The notes beneath the pieces were generated by a model that was not told the origin of the DNA, made no database searches, and saw nothing but the letters and a program-made list of their open reading frames with translations. The translations under genes were made by a program, and so were the position numbers. A DNA stretch of 64,000 bases from Nonomuraea sp. NEAU-A123 (GTDB lineage Bacteria > Actinomycetota > Actinomycetes > Streptosporangiales > Streptosporangiaceae). This document shows, piece after piece, positions 15,394-22,970 of the stretch; within the stretch, counting starts at the first letter, position 1; each line of letters begins with the position of its first letter. Where the stretch lies: assembly GCF_018603905.1 (NCBI RefSeq), contig NZ_JAHFZZ010000028.1, positions 1 through 64,000 on the forward strand, written 5' to 3'.

Positions 15394-16323
15394 TCAAGTG
15401 CGGGCGCGCTGGGTGAGGGCCACGCAGACGAGTACGGCCAGCGCGGCGGCCACAGTGGCCAGGCCGTACCTCTCCCCCATCAGGAACCACGCCCAGATGA
15501 GCGTGAGCAGCGGCTGGGTGAGCTGGGTCTGGCCCGCTCTGGCGATGCCGCCCCTGGCGAGACCGGCGTACCAGGGGACGAAGCCGAGGAACATCGAGAT
15601 CAGGCCGACGTACGCGAAGCCGGCGAGGGCTTGGGGCGACGGGTGGACGGGGGTGGTGAGGGCGAGTACGGCCGTCACGGGGGCGGTGAACGGGAGGGAG
15701 AGGACAAGAGTGTAGGAGATGACCTGCCACCCCGGCGTTTCGCGGGAGAGCCGGGCGCCTTCGGTATAGCCGATGGCCGCCGAGACGAGGGCGGCGACCA
15801 GGAGGACGTCGGGCCAGGCGGCCGTGCTCTGGCCACGGGTGAGGGTGAAGGCGGTGATGGCGATCGCGCCTGCCGTACAGGCCAGCCAGAACAGGGGGCG
15901 CGGGCGTTCGCCGGCGCGCAGGACCGCGCATACGGCGGTGGCGGCCGGGAGCAGGCCGATGACCACCGCGGAGTGGGCGGTGGTGGCGCCGAGGTCCAGA
16001 GCCAGGCCGCTGAAGACGGGGAACCCGAAGACCACGCCGAGGGAGATCGCGGCGTAGGAGCGCCACTGGTGGCGAGGCGGGATCAGCGGGAGGCGGGCTG
16101 CTTTGAGGCAAATGAGGGCTATGACACCGGCGATCACGGCCCGGCCGATGGCGACCAGCCACGGATCGAACCCGCGCATCGCGTAGACGGTGGCGGGGAA
16201 GGAGCCGGAAAAGGCGAGAACACCGAGAAACGCGAGGAAGCTTCCCTGGCGGAGTCGCGCCGAGTCTCCCTGAGAGGCGACCGCTACTCTGTCGCGGACG
16301 ATAGCGCTATTCTTATTCGTCAT
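15394..16323 (-). CDS. EamA/DMT-family exporter
   Basis: The ATG at 16323 (MTNKNSAIVRD) gives 309 residues with ten predicted membrane helices in two EamA repeats (about 25-150 and 170-300). A helix GFAYVGLISMFLGFVPWYAGL and the late QTQLTQPLLTLIWAWFLMGER are typical of this family. Such proteins export metabolites or amino acids. Its start codon overlaps that of the divergent MocR gene by 2 bp, so it is very probably controlled by that regulator through the two palindromes at 16301-16342. Confidence 0.85.
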   Translation of the reverse strand: MTNKNSAIVRDRVAVASQGDSARLRQGSFLAFLGVLAFSGSFPATVYAMRGFDPWLVAIGRAVIAGVIALICLKAARLPLIPPRHQWRSYAAISLGVVFGFPVFSGLALDLGATTAHSAVVIGLLPAATAVCAVLRAGERPRPLFWLACTAGAIAITAFTLTRGQSTAAWPDVLLVAALVSAAIGYTEGARLSRETPGWQVISYTLVLSLPFTAPVTAVLALTTPVHPSPQALAGFAYVGLISMFLGFVPWYAGLARGGIARAGQTQLTQPLLTLIWAWFLMGERYGLATVAAALAVLVCVALTQRART

Positions 16324-16342
16324 GGAACAGGATAGCAGTATC
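16301..16342. promoter_or_regulatory. Two ATAGC-type palindromes around the overlapping divergent starts
   Basis: ATAGCGCTAT (16301-16310) is a perfect 10-bp palindrome, and GATAGCAGTATC (16331-16342) is a closely related dyad. Their centres are 31 bp apart, about three helical turns, and each lies just inside one of the two divergent coding regions whose start codons overlap at 16322-16323. With no intergenic space, both genes must begin transcription inside or at the edge of the other. A MocR dimer bound to both sites would control both genes. Confidence 0.6.
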
Positions 16343-17719
16343 GCCCATATCACCGCGATCCTGCGCCAAGAGCTCACCCGCCTGCGGCCAGGTGACCGCC
16401 TCCCCTCCTCCAGAGAGCTCATGCGCCGCCACAACGTCAGCCCCGTGACGGTCTCGCGCGCCATCGGGCAACTGGCGGCCGAGGGCCGGGTGATCACCAG
16501 GCCCGGCATCGGAGCATTCCTCGCCCGGCCGCCCGCGGGGCCCAGCGACCTGCCCGACTTCTCCTGGCAGACCGTCGCGCTGGGCGATCGGGTGGTGGAC
16601 GAGAGCCCGGTGACCGCGCTGCTGACCCCGCCGCCCGAGGGCGTCATCCCGCTCACCGGCGGCTACCTGAACCCGGGTCTCCGGCCGGACAAGCAGCTGG
16701 CCGCCGCGGCGTCGCGGGCGGTGCGCCGGCCGGGAGCGTGGGCGATGCCGCCGCTGACCGGGCTGACCGAGCTGCGCAGGTGGTTCGCGACGCAGGCCGG
16801 TGGCGACGTGACCGCGGCCGACGTGCTGATCGTCAGTGGCGGCCAGGCCGCGCTCACGCACGCCTTCAGGGCGCTGGCCGCCCCGGGGACGCCGGTTCTG
16901 GTCGAGACGCCGACATATCCCGGCGCGCTGGCCGCGGCCAAGGCGGCGGGCCTGCGGGCGACGGCCGTGCCGATGGACCGGGACGGCGTACGGCCCGACC
17001 TGCTGGCCGAGGCGTTCGCCGTCACCGGCGCGCGGGTGTTCCTCTGCCAGCCCACCCTGCAGAACCCGACCGGCGCGACGCTCACTCACGAACGCAGGGA
17101 ACAGGTGCTCCAGGTTGCCAGGGCGGCAGGCGCGTTCGTGATCGAGGACGACTACGCCCGTTACCTCAGCGACCGGACGCCGCCGCCGATGGTGTCGATG
17201 GACGCGCACGGCACGGTCGTCTACATCTGCTCGCTCACCAAGATCCTGTCACCGAGCACGCGGGTCGCGGCCGTGGTCGCGCGTGGTCCGGCCGCGCATC
17301 GGCTGCGGGCCAGCCAGTTGGTGGAGTCGTTCTTCGTGGCGCGCCCGCTCCAGGAGACCGTGTTGGAGTTCGTCGGCTCCCCCGGCTGGCGCCGGCACCT
17401 GGCGAACGTGCGGACCGAGATCCTGATCCGCCGCGACGCGCTCGCCACCGAACTGGCCACGCGGCTGCCCGCCGCCGAGCTGCACCTGCTGCCGAAGGGC
17501 GGCATGCATCTGTGGGTCCGCCTGCCGCCGGAAACCGACGAGAACGCCCTGGTCGAGGCGGCGAAACGCAACGGCGTACTGGTGAGCCCCGGCAGGATCC
17601 ACTACCCGTCGGAACCACCGGGACCCCGCCTCCGTGTCACCCACATCGCGGCCGCGAACCTGGCGGAGCTGGCTGAGGGGGTGCGGCGGCTGGCTCAGGC
17701 GCTGGCGAACACCTCGTAG
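16322..17719 (+). CDS. MocR-type regulator (GntR helix plus aminotransferase domain)
   Basis: The 465-residue protein has an N-terminal GntR winged helix (about 8-72: ILRQELTRLRPGDRLPSSREL, then VSRAIGQLAAEGRVITRPG) fused to a fold-type I aminotransferase domain (about 100-465). PLP-site features are present: SGGQAALTHAF, the Asn of QPTLQNPTGATL, IEDDYARYL, and the internal aldimine lysine in ICSLTKILSPSTR. MocR proteins sense PLP or amino compounds and regulate adjacent genes. The divergent DMT exporter is the likely target. Its last 25 bp overlap the convergent monooxygenase-like gene. Confidence 0.9.
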   Translation: MEQDSSIAHITAILRQELTRLRPGDRLPSSRELMRRHNVSPVTVSRAIGQLAAEGRVITRPGIGAFLARPPAGPSDLPDFSWQTVALGDRVVDESPVTALLTPPPEGVIPLTGGYLNPGLRPDKQLAAAASRAVRRPGAWAMPPLTGLTELRRWFATQAGGDVTAADVLIVSGGQAALTHAFRALAAPGTPVLVETPTYPGALAAAKAAGLRATAVPMDRDGVRPDLLAEAFAVTGARVFLCQPTLQNPTGATLTHERREQVLQVARAAGAFVIEDDYARYLSDRTPPPMVSMDAHGTVVYICSLTKILSPSTRVAAVVARGPAAHRLRASQLVESFFVARPLQETVLEFVGSPGWRRHLANVRTEILIRRDALATELATRLPAAELHLLPKGGMHLWVRLPPETDENALVEAAKRNGVLVSPGRIHYPSEPPGPRLRVTHIAAANLAELAEGVRRLAQALANTS

Positions 17720-18012
17720 TGCTCCACGGTCCGCTCCCTGTCGACCAGGAACGCGTCGTCCTCGGGGTAGAAGACCGCCACGCCCGGATCGTCCCCGGCG
17801 AACGCCCTGATCGCCTCCCACGACTCCCACAGCGAGATCAGGAAGAACTCGGTCCTGTCGCCCGAGTCACGCCTGGTGAAGTAGGCGCCACGGTTCCCCG
17901 GCGTCTGGGTGTATCCGGGGAATCCGGTGCGCAGGAGGTATTCCTCATAGGCCGCGGCATCGGAGCTACGTGTCCAGCCTCGCCAGGTACGAACGATCAC
18001 GCGACTCATCAT
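17695..18012 (-). CDS. Antibiotic biosynthesis monooxygenase-like (ABM/dimeric ferredoxin-like) protein
   Basis: From the ATG at 18012 (MMSRVIVRTWRGW) the protein has 105 residues; the next ATG at 18009 is equally possible. The pattern is that of the small ABM domain: VIVRTWRGWTRSSDAAAYEEYL, then RDSGDRTEFFLISLWESWEAIRAFAGDDP and the closing ERTVEHYEVFA. Such proteins form dimeric alpha-beta barrels and often have no known substrate. It overlaps the end of the MocR gene and is divergent from the CGNR regulator by 32 bp. Confidence 0.75.
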   Translation of the reverse strand: MMSRVIVRTWRGWTRSSDAAAYEEYLLRTGFPGYTQTPGNRGAYFTRRDSGDRTEFFLISLWESWEAIRAFAGDDPGVAVFYPEDDAFLVDRERTVEHYEVFASA

Positions 18013-18044
18013 GGCGCAACCGGCCACTGCCATACAGTGGTGAC

Positions 18045-18671
18045 ATGCTGGCGCCCGCGGAGCTCGTACGCGACTTCGTGAACACCTACGACCTCGATTC
18101 CGACGCCGACGAGCTGGCCTCACCCGCCGAACTGGCCGTCTGGCTCCGGGAGCGGGGCCTGATCGGCCCGCGCGACCGCGCGACCGACGACGACCTCACC
18201 ACCGCGCTCACCCTGCGCGAAGCCCTTCGGGCCGCGCTAAGACGCGAAACTCCCGAGCTGCGGGCCGCGCCAAGACGCGAAACTCCCGAGCTGCGGGCCG
18301 CACTAAGCCGCGAAACTCCCAAGACGCCCGAACCGCGGGCCGGGCTACGGCGCGAAACTCCGGAGATGCCCGAACTACCGACTTTGCTGCTGCTCGTACG
18401 CGTCGGCGCCACGCCGGAACTGGTCCCCCTCGAAGAGGGCGTCAGAGGCGGTCTGGCCAGGATCACGGCTGCCGTGACCGACCAGTCGTGGCACCGGCTG
18501 AAGGTCTGCGCCGAGGGCCTGTGCCAGTGGGCGTTCATCGACTCCTCGAAGAACCGATCACGCTCGTGGTGTTCTATGCGGGTCTGCGGCAACCGCACCA
18601 AAACACGCGCTTACCGGGCGAGGAAGCAGGGTTCGCGTCATCCCCAAGGCTCAAACACCGATACGGTGTAA
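18045..18671 (+). CDS. CGNR zinc-finger protein with an internal repeat insert
   Basis: The ATG at 18045 (MLAPAELVRDFVNTYDLDSDAD) gives 208 residues. An N-terminal ABATE-like stress-response domain (LASPAELAVWLRERGLIG, then LREALRAAL) is followed by a C-terminal CGNR zinc finger: CAEGLCQWAFIDSS, then CSMRVCGNRTKTRAYRAR, with CxxxxC and CxxxC ligands. The family is thought to bind DNA. Between the two domains lies a repeat RRETPELRAA in four copies (residues about 65-110), which is not usual. It is transcribed upstream of the GNAT gene at 18716, which starts 44 bp later. Confidence 0.85.
   Translation: MLAPAELVRDFVNTYDLDSDADELASPAELAVWLRERGLIGPRDRATDDDLTTALTLREALRAALRRETPELRAAPRRETPELRAALSRETPKTPEPRAGLRRETPEMPELPTLLLLVRVGATPELVPLEEGVRGGLARITAAVTDQSWHRLKVCAEGLCQWAFIDSSKNRSRSWCSMRVCGNRTKTRAYRARKQGSRHPQGSNTDTV
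18237..18377 (+). repeat. In-frame 33-bp minisatellite inside the CGNR gene
   Basis: Units begin at 18237, 18270 and 18303 (33-bp step), and a fourth at 18345 after a 42-bp unit. Each encodes xxRETPxxxxA. The step is a multiple of three, so the reading frame is kept and the linker between the two domains is lengthened. Confidence 0.85.
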
Positions 18672-18715
18672 CTCGTGCCTTGTGGCATGGACGGCAGGCG
18701 AAGGAGCGGGCCGAG

Positions 18716-19324
18716 ATGGCAGACGTAGGCGTCCGGGCGGCCCGGCGCGAGGATGTGCTCCAGGTGGCGAATACTCAGATCCGCGCCTGGCGCTACGGCT
18801 ATCGGGAGTTCCTCCCCGAGGGGCCGCTCGAGCAGATGACGGGGGCCGCGGCGGAGAAGATGTGGCTGCGCCAGTGGGACGAGGCGATCGTCGCCCCGCC
18901 CACCCCCATGCATCGGGTGCTGGTGGCGGTGGAAACCATCCTGGACACCGAGGGCTTCCCGGCTCTCGGCGTGGGCGGCAGTGCGGCCCTGGCCACGCCG
19001 CGCGGCGGTGAGCGAGTGGTCGGCCTGGCCTCGCACGCGCCCGCCGAAGACCCCGACCTCGACCCGACCGTCGCCGCGGAGATGCTGACCCTGCTGGTCG
19101 ACCCCGATTTCGTCCGGCGTGGCCACGGCAGCCGCCTGCTCAACGCCACCGTCGACCACCTGCGGGAGGACGGCTTCCGGCAGATCGTCACGTGGGTGTT
19201 CGCCGACAACTACGCGGTGCTGGGCTTCCTGGAGTCGGCCGGCTGGGGCGAGGACATGGCCGAGCGCGTGCTCGACATGGGGCGTCCCATCCGCATGGTC
19301 AGGCTCACCACCGACATCAGCTAG
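18716..19324 (+). CDS. GNAT N-acetyltransferase
   Basis: The ATG at 18716 follows AAGGAG at 18701 and starts MADVGVRAARREDVLQVANTQIRAW. The 202-residue protein has the GNAT order: LTLLVDPDFVRRGHGSRLLNATVDHL, in which RRGHGS is the acetyl-CoA pyrophosphate loop, then VTWVFADNYAVLGFLESAGW. The N-terminal part includes an unusual segment with GSAALATPRGGERVVG. Substrate is unknown. It is followed 14 bp later by menA on the same strand, so they may be co-transcribed. Confidence 0.85.
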   Translation: MADVGVRAARREDVLQVANTQIRAWRYGYREFLPEGPLEQMTGAAAEKMWLRQWDEAIVAPPTPMHRVLVAVETILDTEGFPALGVGGSAALATPRGGERVVGLASHAPAEDPDLDPTVAAEMLTLLVDPDFVRRGHGSRLLNATVDHLREDGFRQIVTWVFADNYAVLGFLESAGWGEDMAERVLDMGRPIRMVRLTTDIS

Positions 19325-19337
19325 AGGATTCGTCTTT

Positions 19338-20213
19338 ATGGCAACCCCCGGCCAGTGGATCGCCGGCGCACGTCCGCGCACCCTGCCCAACGCCATCGTG
19401 CCTGTCATGGTCGGCACCGGCGTGGCGATCGGCGAGAACGGCTTCATCTGGTGGCGCGCGATCGTCGCGCTGCTCGTGGCCCTGTCGCTGCAGATCGGCG
19501 TCAACTACGCCAACGACTACAGCGACGGCATCCGCGGCACCGATGACCAGCGGGTCGGTCCGATGCGCCTGGTCGGCTCGCGTGCGGCCACACCGAAGCA
19601 GGTGCTGACGGCCGCGCTCGGCTGCTTCGCCCTCGCCGCGGTGCTCGGGCTGACCCTGGTGCTGGCCACCCGCGCGTGGTGGATCCTGCTCGTGGGCGCC
19701 GCCGCGATCGCCGCCGCCTGGTTCTACACCGGCGGCCGGGCTCCGTACGGCTACCGCGCGCTCGGCGAGGTGTCGGTGTTCACCTTCTTCGGCGTCGTCC
19801 CCGTGGTCGGCACCGCGTACGTCCAGACCGAGCACCTGTCCTGGGCGGCGCTGGTGGCGTCGATCCCCGTCGGGCTCCTGTCGTGCTCCATGCTCGTCGT
19901 GAACAACCTGCGCGACGTGGGCACCGACGGCCAGGCGGGCAAGCGGACGCTGGCGGTCGTCCTGGGCGCGGCACGCACCCGCACGCTCTACGCCGCATGC
20001 CTGATCGTGCCGTTCGTCATCGCCCTGGCCATGCTCCCGATCGCGCCGCTGGCCGCCGCCGCGGTGCTCGCCGCGCCGCTGGCGATCACGCCGATCAAGA
20101 CGGTCCTGCACGGAGCCGTCGGCCCCGCGCTGATCGGCGTACTGCAGCAGACCGGCAAACTGCAGCTGGCGTACGGCCTGCTGTTCACGCTCGGCCTGGC
20201 GATCACTCTGTAG
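19338..20213 (+). CDS. menA: 1,4-dihydroxy-2-naphthoate polyprenyltransferase
   Basis: This 291-residue membrane enzyme attaches the isoprenoid tail to 1,4-dihydroxy-2-naphthoate in menaquinone synthesis. The first diphosphate-binding motif is NYANDYSDGIRGTDD (about 57-71), and the second region is NNLRDVGTDGQAGKRTL. Nine hydrophobic helices are spread along the chain. The start MATPGQWIAGARPRTLP is typical, although no strong ribosome binding site is visible. Other men genes are not in the window. A hairpin 11 bp after the stop probably ends transcription. Confidence 0.93.
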   Translation: MATPGQWIAGARPRTLPNAIVPVMVGTGVAIGENGFIWWRAIVALLVALSLQIGVNYANDYSDGIRGTDDQRVGPMRLVGSRAATPKQVLTAALGCFALAAVLGLTLVLATRAWWILLVGAAAIAAAWFYTGGRAPYGYRALGEVSVFTFFGVVPVVGTAYVQTEHLSWAALVASIPVGLLSCSMLVVNNLRDVGTDGQAGKRTLAVVLGAARTRTLYAACLIVPFVIALAMLPIAPLAAAAVLAAPLAITPIKTVLHGAVGPALIGVLQQTGKLQLAYGLLFTLGLAITL

Positions 20214-20223
20214 GCGGCCAGGA

Positions 20224-20251
20224 CGTGCGGGGACCGGAGGGCCCCCGCACG
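20224..20251. terminator. Hairpin terminator between menA and the S1-domain gene
   Basis: CGTGCGGGG (20224-20232) pairs with CCCCGCACG (20243-20251) around a 10-base loop. It lies in the convergent gap between two stops and could serve both strands, though there is no U tract. Confidence 0.7.
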
Positions 20252-20261
20252 CGGATCAGCC

Positions 20262-20483
20262 TCAGCTCGCGGTGAGTCTCAGCCGCTGGTTGTCGTGGTC
20301 GATCTCGGCGATCCGTACCGAGATGCTCGACCCGGCCTCTGGCCGGTCCGATCCGACGAGCAACCCGTGGACGCCGTCGGCGACTTCGATGAAGGCGCCG
20401 AACGGGACGACTCTGGCCACGCGCCCGTCAAGCACGTCACCGACGGTGTGCCGCGCAGTGAAGCCTTCCCAAGCATGGAACAT
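20262..20483 (-). CDS. S1 RNA-binding domain protein
   Basis: The ATG at 20483 follows a perfect AGGAGGTGA ribosome binding site and starts MFHAWEGFTARHTVGDVLDGRV, giving 73 residues; frames opening further upstream pass through this site. Nearly the whole protein is one S1 OB-fold: VLDGRVARVVPFGAFIEVADGVHGLLVGSD, then SSISVRIAEIDHDNQRLRLT. Single S1-domain proteins of this size bind RNA, and their partners are mostly unknown. It is convergent with menA. Confidence 0.85.
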   Translation of the reverse strand: MFHAWEGFTARHTVGDVLDGRVARVVPFGAFIEVADGVHGLLVGSDRPEAGSSISVRIAEIDHDNQRLRLTAS

Positions 20484-20631
20484 GTGATCACCTCCTTCCT
20501 CTGCGATCTCCGCCTGGGGGAACGCGAGAGGTGGCGGGCCGCGGGCCCGCTCGGTGATCAAGGCGTGGCCGGGCGCCCCGTCTCGTCATGGCACTTGGCC
20601 GACCCGGCAGTCACGGTCGCCACCCTACCCA

Positions 20632-21003
20632 CTAGGGGACGGCCGTGAACAGCTCGTAGCTGTGGCCGTTGGGATCGCGTACGTAGACGCCACGGCCGCC
20701 ACCGAGATGGTTGATCTGCCGGTCCCAGCCATGGCCCGGGCCGGAGCCGTACGAGATCGACTCGGACTCCCGGAGACGGCCCAGCACCGCGTCGAACGTG
20801 TCGTCGTCGACCAGGAACGCGTAGTGGCCCGGCTGGACCTGGTGCCGGTCGTCGAAGTCGAGTGCGAGGTCGTCATTGACCCTGACGGGCACGAACGGGC
20901 CGGACGGCGCGGAAACCGGCAACCCGAGCAGGTCGGCGAGGAACGTGGCGGCGGCGGTCTTGTCGGCCGCCGGGACGATCAGATGGTTGAGGACGATGGA
21001 CAT
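20632..21003 (-). CDS. VOC (glyoxalase/bleomycin resistance) family protein
   Basis: The ATG at 21003 follows GAGGAG and starts MSIVLNHLIVPAADKTAAATFLADLLGL, giving 123 residues. The betaalphabetabetabeta pattern of VOC proteins is clear, and the protein ends in the usual VYVRDPNGHSYELFT, whose last Glu is a common metal ligand. Substrate is unknown. The start is divergent from the MarR gene by 88 bp with a strong operator between, so MarR probably represses it, a common arrangement for resistance or detoxification genes. Confidence 0.85.
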   Translation of the reverse strand: MSIVLNHLIVPAADKTAAATFLADLLGLPVSAPSGPFVPVRVNDDLALDFDDRHQVQPGHYAFLVDDDTFDAVLGRLRESESISYGSGPGHGWDRQINHLGGGRGVYVRDPNGHSYELFTAVP

Positions 21004-21033
21004 GTCGGCTCTCCTCAAAGCTCAGCCAGATAC

Positions 21034-21068
21034 ATGCGATATGCACATACTATATATGCATATCGCAT
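21034..21068. promoter_or_regulatory. MarR-type operator between VOC and MarR genes
   Basis: ATGCGATATGC (21034-21044) is mirrored exactly by GCATATCGCAT (21058-21068) with a 13-bp AT-rich spacer. The whole stretch is much more AT-rich than the genome and contains a TATATA core suitable for a -10 box. It lies between the divergent starts of the VOC and MarR genes and should control both. Confidence 0.8.
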
Positions 21069-21091
21069 CCATCTCGGGGTAGAGTGTGCGC

Positions 21092-21556
21092 ATGAACGCG
21101 CACGGCCTTTCCTCTGCTGACGGCGACGGCGGTCCCGCGCTCTTCCGACTGGTGCGTTTCTGGTCACGCCGGTGGATCAACAGCGCCTCGGAAGAGCAGA
21201 CCGGGGAGACCCGGCACGTGCAGCACATCCTGGCCGTGGAGGCCGTCGACACGGGCAAGGACGCCACCGAGGAGGCCACCGTCGGCACCGTGGCCCACCA
21301 GCTCGGCCTCGACCACTCGGGGGCCAGCCGCATCGTCAAGGACGCCACGAAGGCGGGCTACCTGGTCCGCGCCTCGTCCGAGTACGATCGCCGGCGCGCG
21401 TCGCTGCAGCTCACCGCACATGGCGAGAACCTCCTGGCGGGCTCGCGCCAGTGGCAGCGCCACGCCTTCGACGAGCTCACCGTGGGGTGGGACGACTACG
21501 ACCGCCGGCAGTTCGCCTCCTACCTGAAGCGACTGGCGGACGAACTCGGCATTTAA
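21092..21556 (+). CDS. MarR-family transcriptional regulator
   Basis: The ATG at 21092 (MNAHGLSSADGDG) gives 154 residues. The winged-helix core has TVGTVAHQLGLDHSGASRIVKDATKAGYLVRASSEYDRRRASLQLTAHGENLL, in which the recognition helix precedes a wing containing DRRR. It is divergent from the VOC protein with a long palindrome between. Ligand is unknown, and an autoregulated repressor is expected. It overlaps no other gene and is followed 2 bp later by the convergent GNAT stop. Confidence 0.9.
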   Translation: MNAHGLSSADGDGGPALFRLVRFWSRRWINSASEEQTGETRHVQHILAVEAVDTGKDATEEATVGTVAHQLGLDHSGASRIVKDATKAGYLVRASSEYDRRRASLQLTAHGENLLAGSRQWQRHAFDELTVGWDDYDRRQFASYLKRLADELGI

Positions 21557-21558
21557 CT

Positions 21559-22038
21559 TCAGCGTGGACAGGCCATGACCACCCGCGGCGCCACCTCGAT
21601 GCCCAGCTCACGCTCGTGCTCGACCAGTGCCCGCAGCTCGGGCCCCCACTCCGCCTCGGGCAGCACGGAGAAGCCGTGCCGCTCATACCAGGGCGCGTTC
21701 CACGGCACGTCCCTGTAGGTCGTCAGCGTCACCGCGGGCGCGCCGCTGGCCACCGCGTGGTCGCGCACCGCCGCGACAAGCCGCCCGCCGATCCCCTGCC
21801 GCATCCGCGACGGGTGTACGGCCAGCTGATCCAGGTGCAGGTTGCCATCGACCCAGCCGATCAACGCGAACCCGGCCGGCGGATCCCCCTCGACCAGCAC
21901 CACGCCCGGGTCCGTGACCTCTTCGATCATGGTCGTGCCCGGCGGGAAACCGATCCCCACCTGCTCGAACAGCCCGTCCGCCGCCAGCTCCACAGCGACC
22001 AGCCCGGGTAGCTCGCCCGGCTCGGCCCATCGCGTCAT
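21559..22038 (-). CDS. GNAT N-acetyltransferase
   Basis: The 159-residue protein has the GNAT core LHLDQLAVHPSRMRQGIGGRLVAAVRDHAV, with the acetyl-CoA loop RQGIGG, and ends with the strand VTLTTYRDVPWNAPWYERHGFSVLP. The start at 22038 gives a normal length. Substrate is unknown. Its stop is 2 bp from the convergent MarR stop. Confidence 0.85.
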   Translation of the reverse strand: MTRWAEPGELPGLVAVELAADGLFEQVGIGFPPGTTMIEEVTDPGVVLVEGDPPAGFALIGWVDGNLHLDQLAVHPSRMRQGIGGRLVAAVRDHAVASGAPAVTLTTYRDVPWNAPWYERHGFSVLPEAEWGPELRALVEHERELGIEVAPRVVMACPR

Positions 22039-22173
22039 GCCGACACGGTCTCATGTTTGGCCTGGTTCGCGCCTCTGGATATTACTGTGGTGAGCAGGCC
22101 GGCTGTGCGGAGCCGGAATCCTCTCCTCACGTCGTGCCCATGACCCGGGTCAGGTCGTGGGCATGATGTGTCT

Positions 22174-22911
22174 TCAGAGGTCGAGCAGTGGCTCCAGGCC
22201 GACGGTCAGGCCGGGCAGCTCGCGGACCCGGCGCACACCGAGCAGCACGCCCGGGGTGAACGCCGCGCGGCTCATCGTGTCGTGCCTGATCGTGAGGATC
22301 TCGCCGTCGCCGCCCAGCAGCACCTCCTGGTGCGCGATGAGCCCGCTCAGTCGTACGGCGTGGACGTGGACGCCGCCGACGTCGGCGCCGCGCGCTCCGT
22401 CGAGCTCGGTGGAGGTGGCGTCGGGCATCGCGCCCAGCCCGGCCTTGGCGCGCGCCTGCGCGACCAGCTCAGCGGTGCGGCGGGCGGTGCCGGAGGGCGC
22501 GTCGGCCTTGTTGGGGTGGTGCAGCTCGACGATCTCGACGGACTCGAAGTGCTTGGCCGCCTGCTGGGCGAAGTGCATCATGAGCACGGCGGCGATGCCG
22601 AAGTTGGGGGCGATCAGGCAGTTGGTCCCGGGGAACTTCGCCAGCCATCCGCGCACGGTCTCGAGCCGCCCGGCGTCGAAGCCGGTGGTGCCGACGACCG
22701 GGTGGACACCGTGGGCGATCGCCCACTCAAGGTTGCCCATGACGACGTCGGGATGGGTGAAGTCGACGACCACCTCGGCACCCTGGAGCCCCTCGATGGC
22801 ATCGTCCTTGTCGAGCGCGGCCACCAGCTCCAGATCGGGAGCCGCCTCTACCGCCTTGCACACCTCGAGGCCCACGCGACCGCGCGCGCCCAGCACACCT
22901 ACCTTGATCAC
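22174..22911 (-). CDS. dapB: 4-hydroxy-tetrahydrodipicolinate reductase
   Basis: The 245-residue protein reduces the DapA product with NAD(P)H on the way to diaminopimelate and lysine. The nucleotide-binding motif is VGVLGARGRVG (4-14), followed by VDFTHPDVVMGNL, GTTGF, and the substrate-binding IVELHHPNKADAPSGTARRTAEL. The usual Gly-X-X-Gly-Arg-Met-Gly has Val in place of Met. It follows the M16 peptidase gene on the same strand at 59 bp with a hairpin between. Confidence 0.94.
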   Translation of the reverse strand: MIKVGVLGARGRVGLEVCKAVEAAPDLELVAALDKDDAIEGLQGAEVVVDFTHPDVVMGNLEWAIAHGVHPVVGTTGFDAGRLETVRGWLAKFPGTNCLIAPNFGIAAVLMMHFAQQAAKHFESVEIVELHHPNKADAPSGTARRTAELVAQARAKAGLGAMPDATSTELDGARGADVGGVHVHAVRLSGLIAHQEVLLGGDGEILTIRHDTMSRAAFTPGVLLGVRRVRELPGLTVGLEPLLDL

Positions 22912-22937
22912 AGGTCAACCCTATACCTGACGACGTG

Positions 22938-22963
22938 CGCGGGACCTCTGGGGAGGTCCCGCG
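22938..22963. terminator. Hairpin between the M16 peptidase and dapB genes
   Basis: CGCGGGACCT (22938-22947) pairs perfectly with AGGTCCCGCG (22954-22963) around a 6-base loop. There is no U tract, so it may weaken rather than stop transcription into dapB. Confidence 0.65.
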
Positions 22964-22970
22964 AGCGTCA

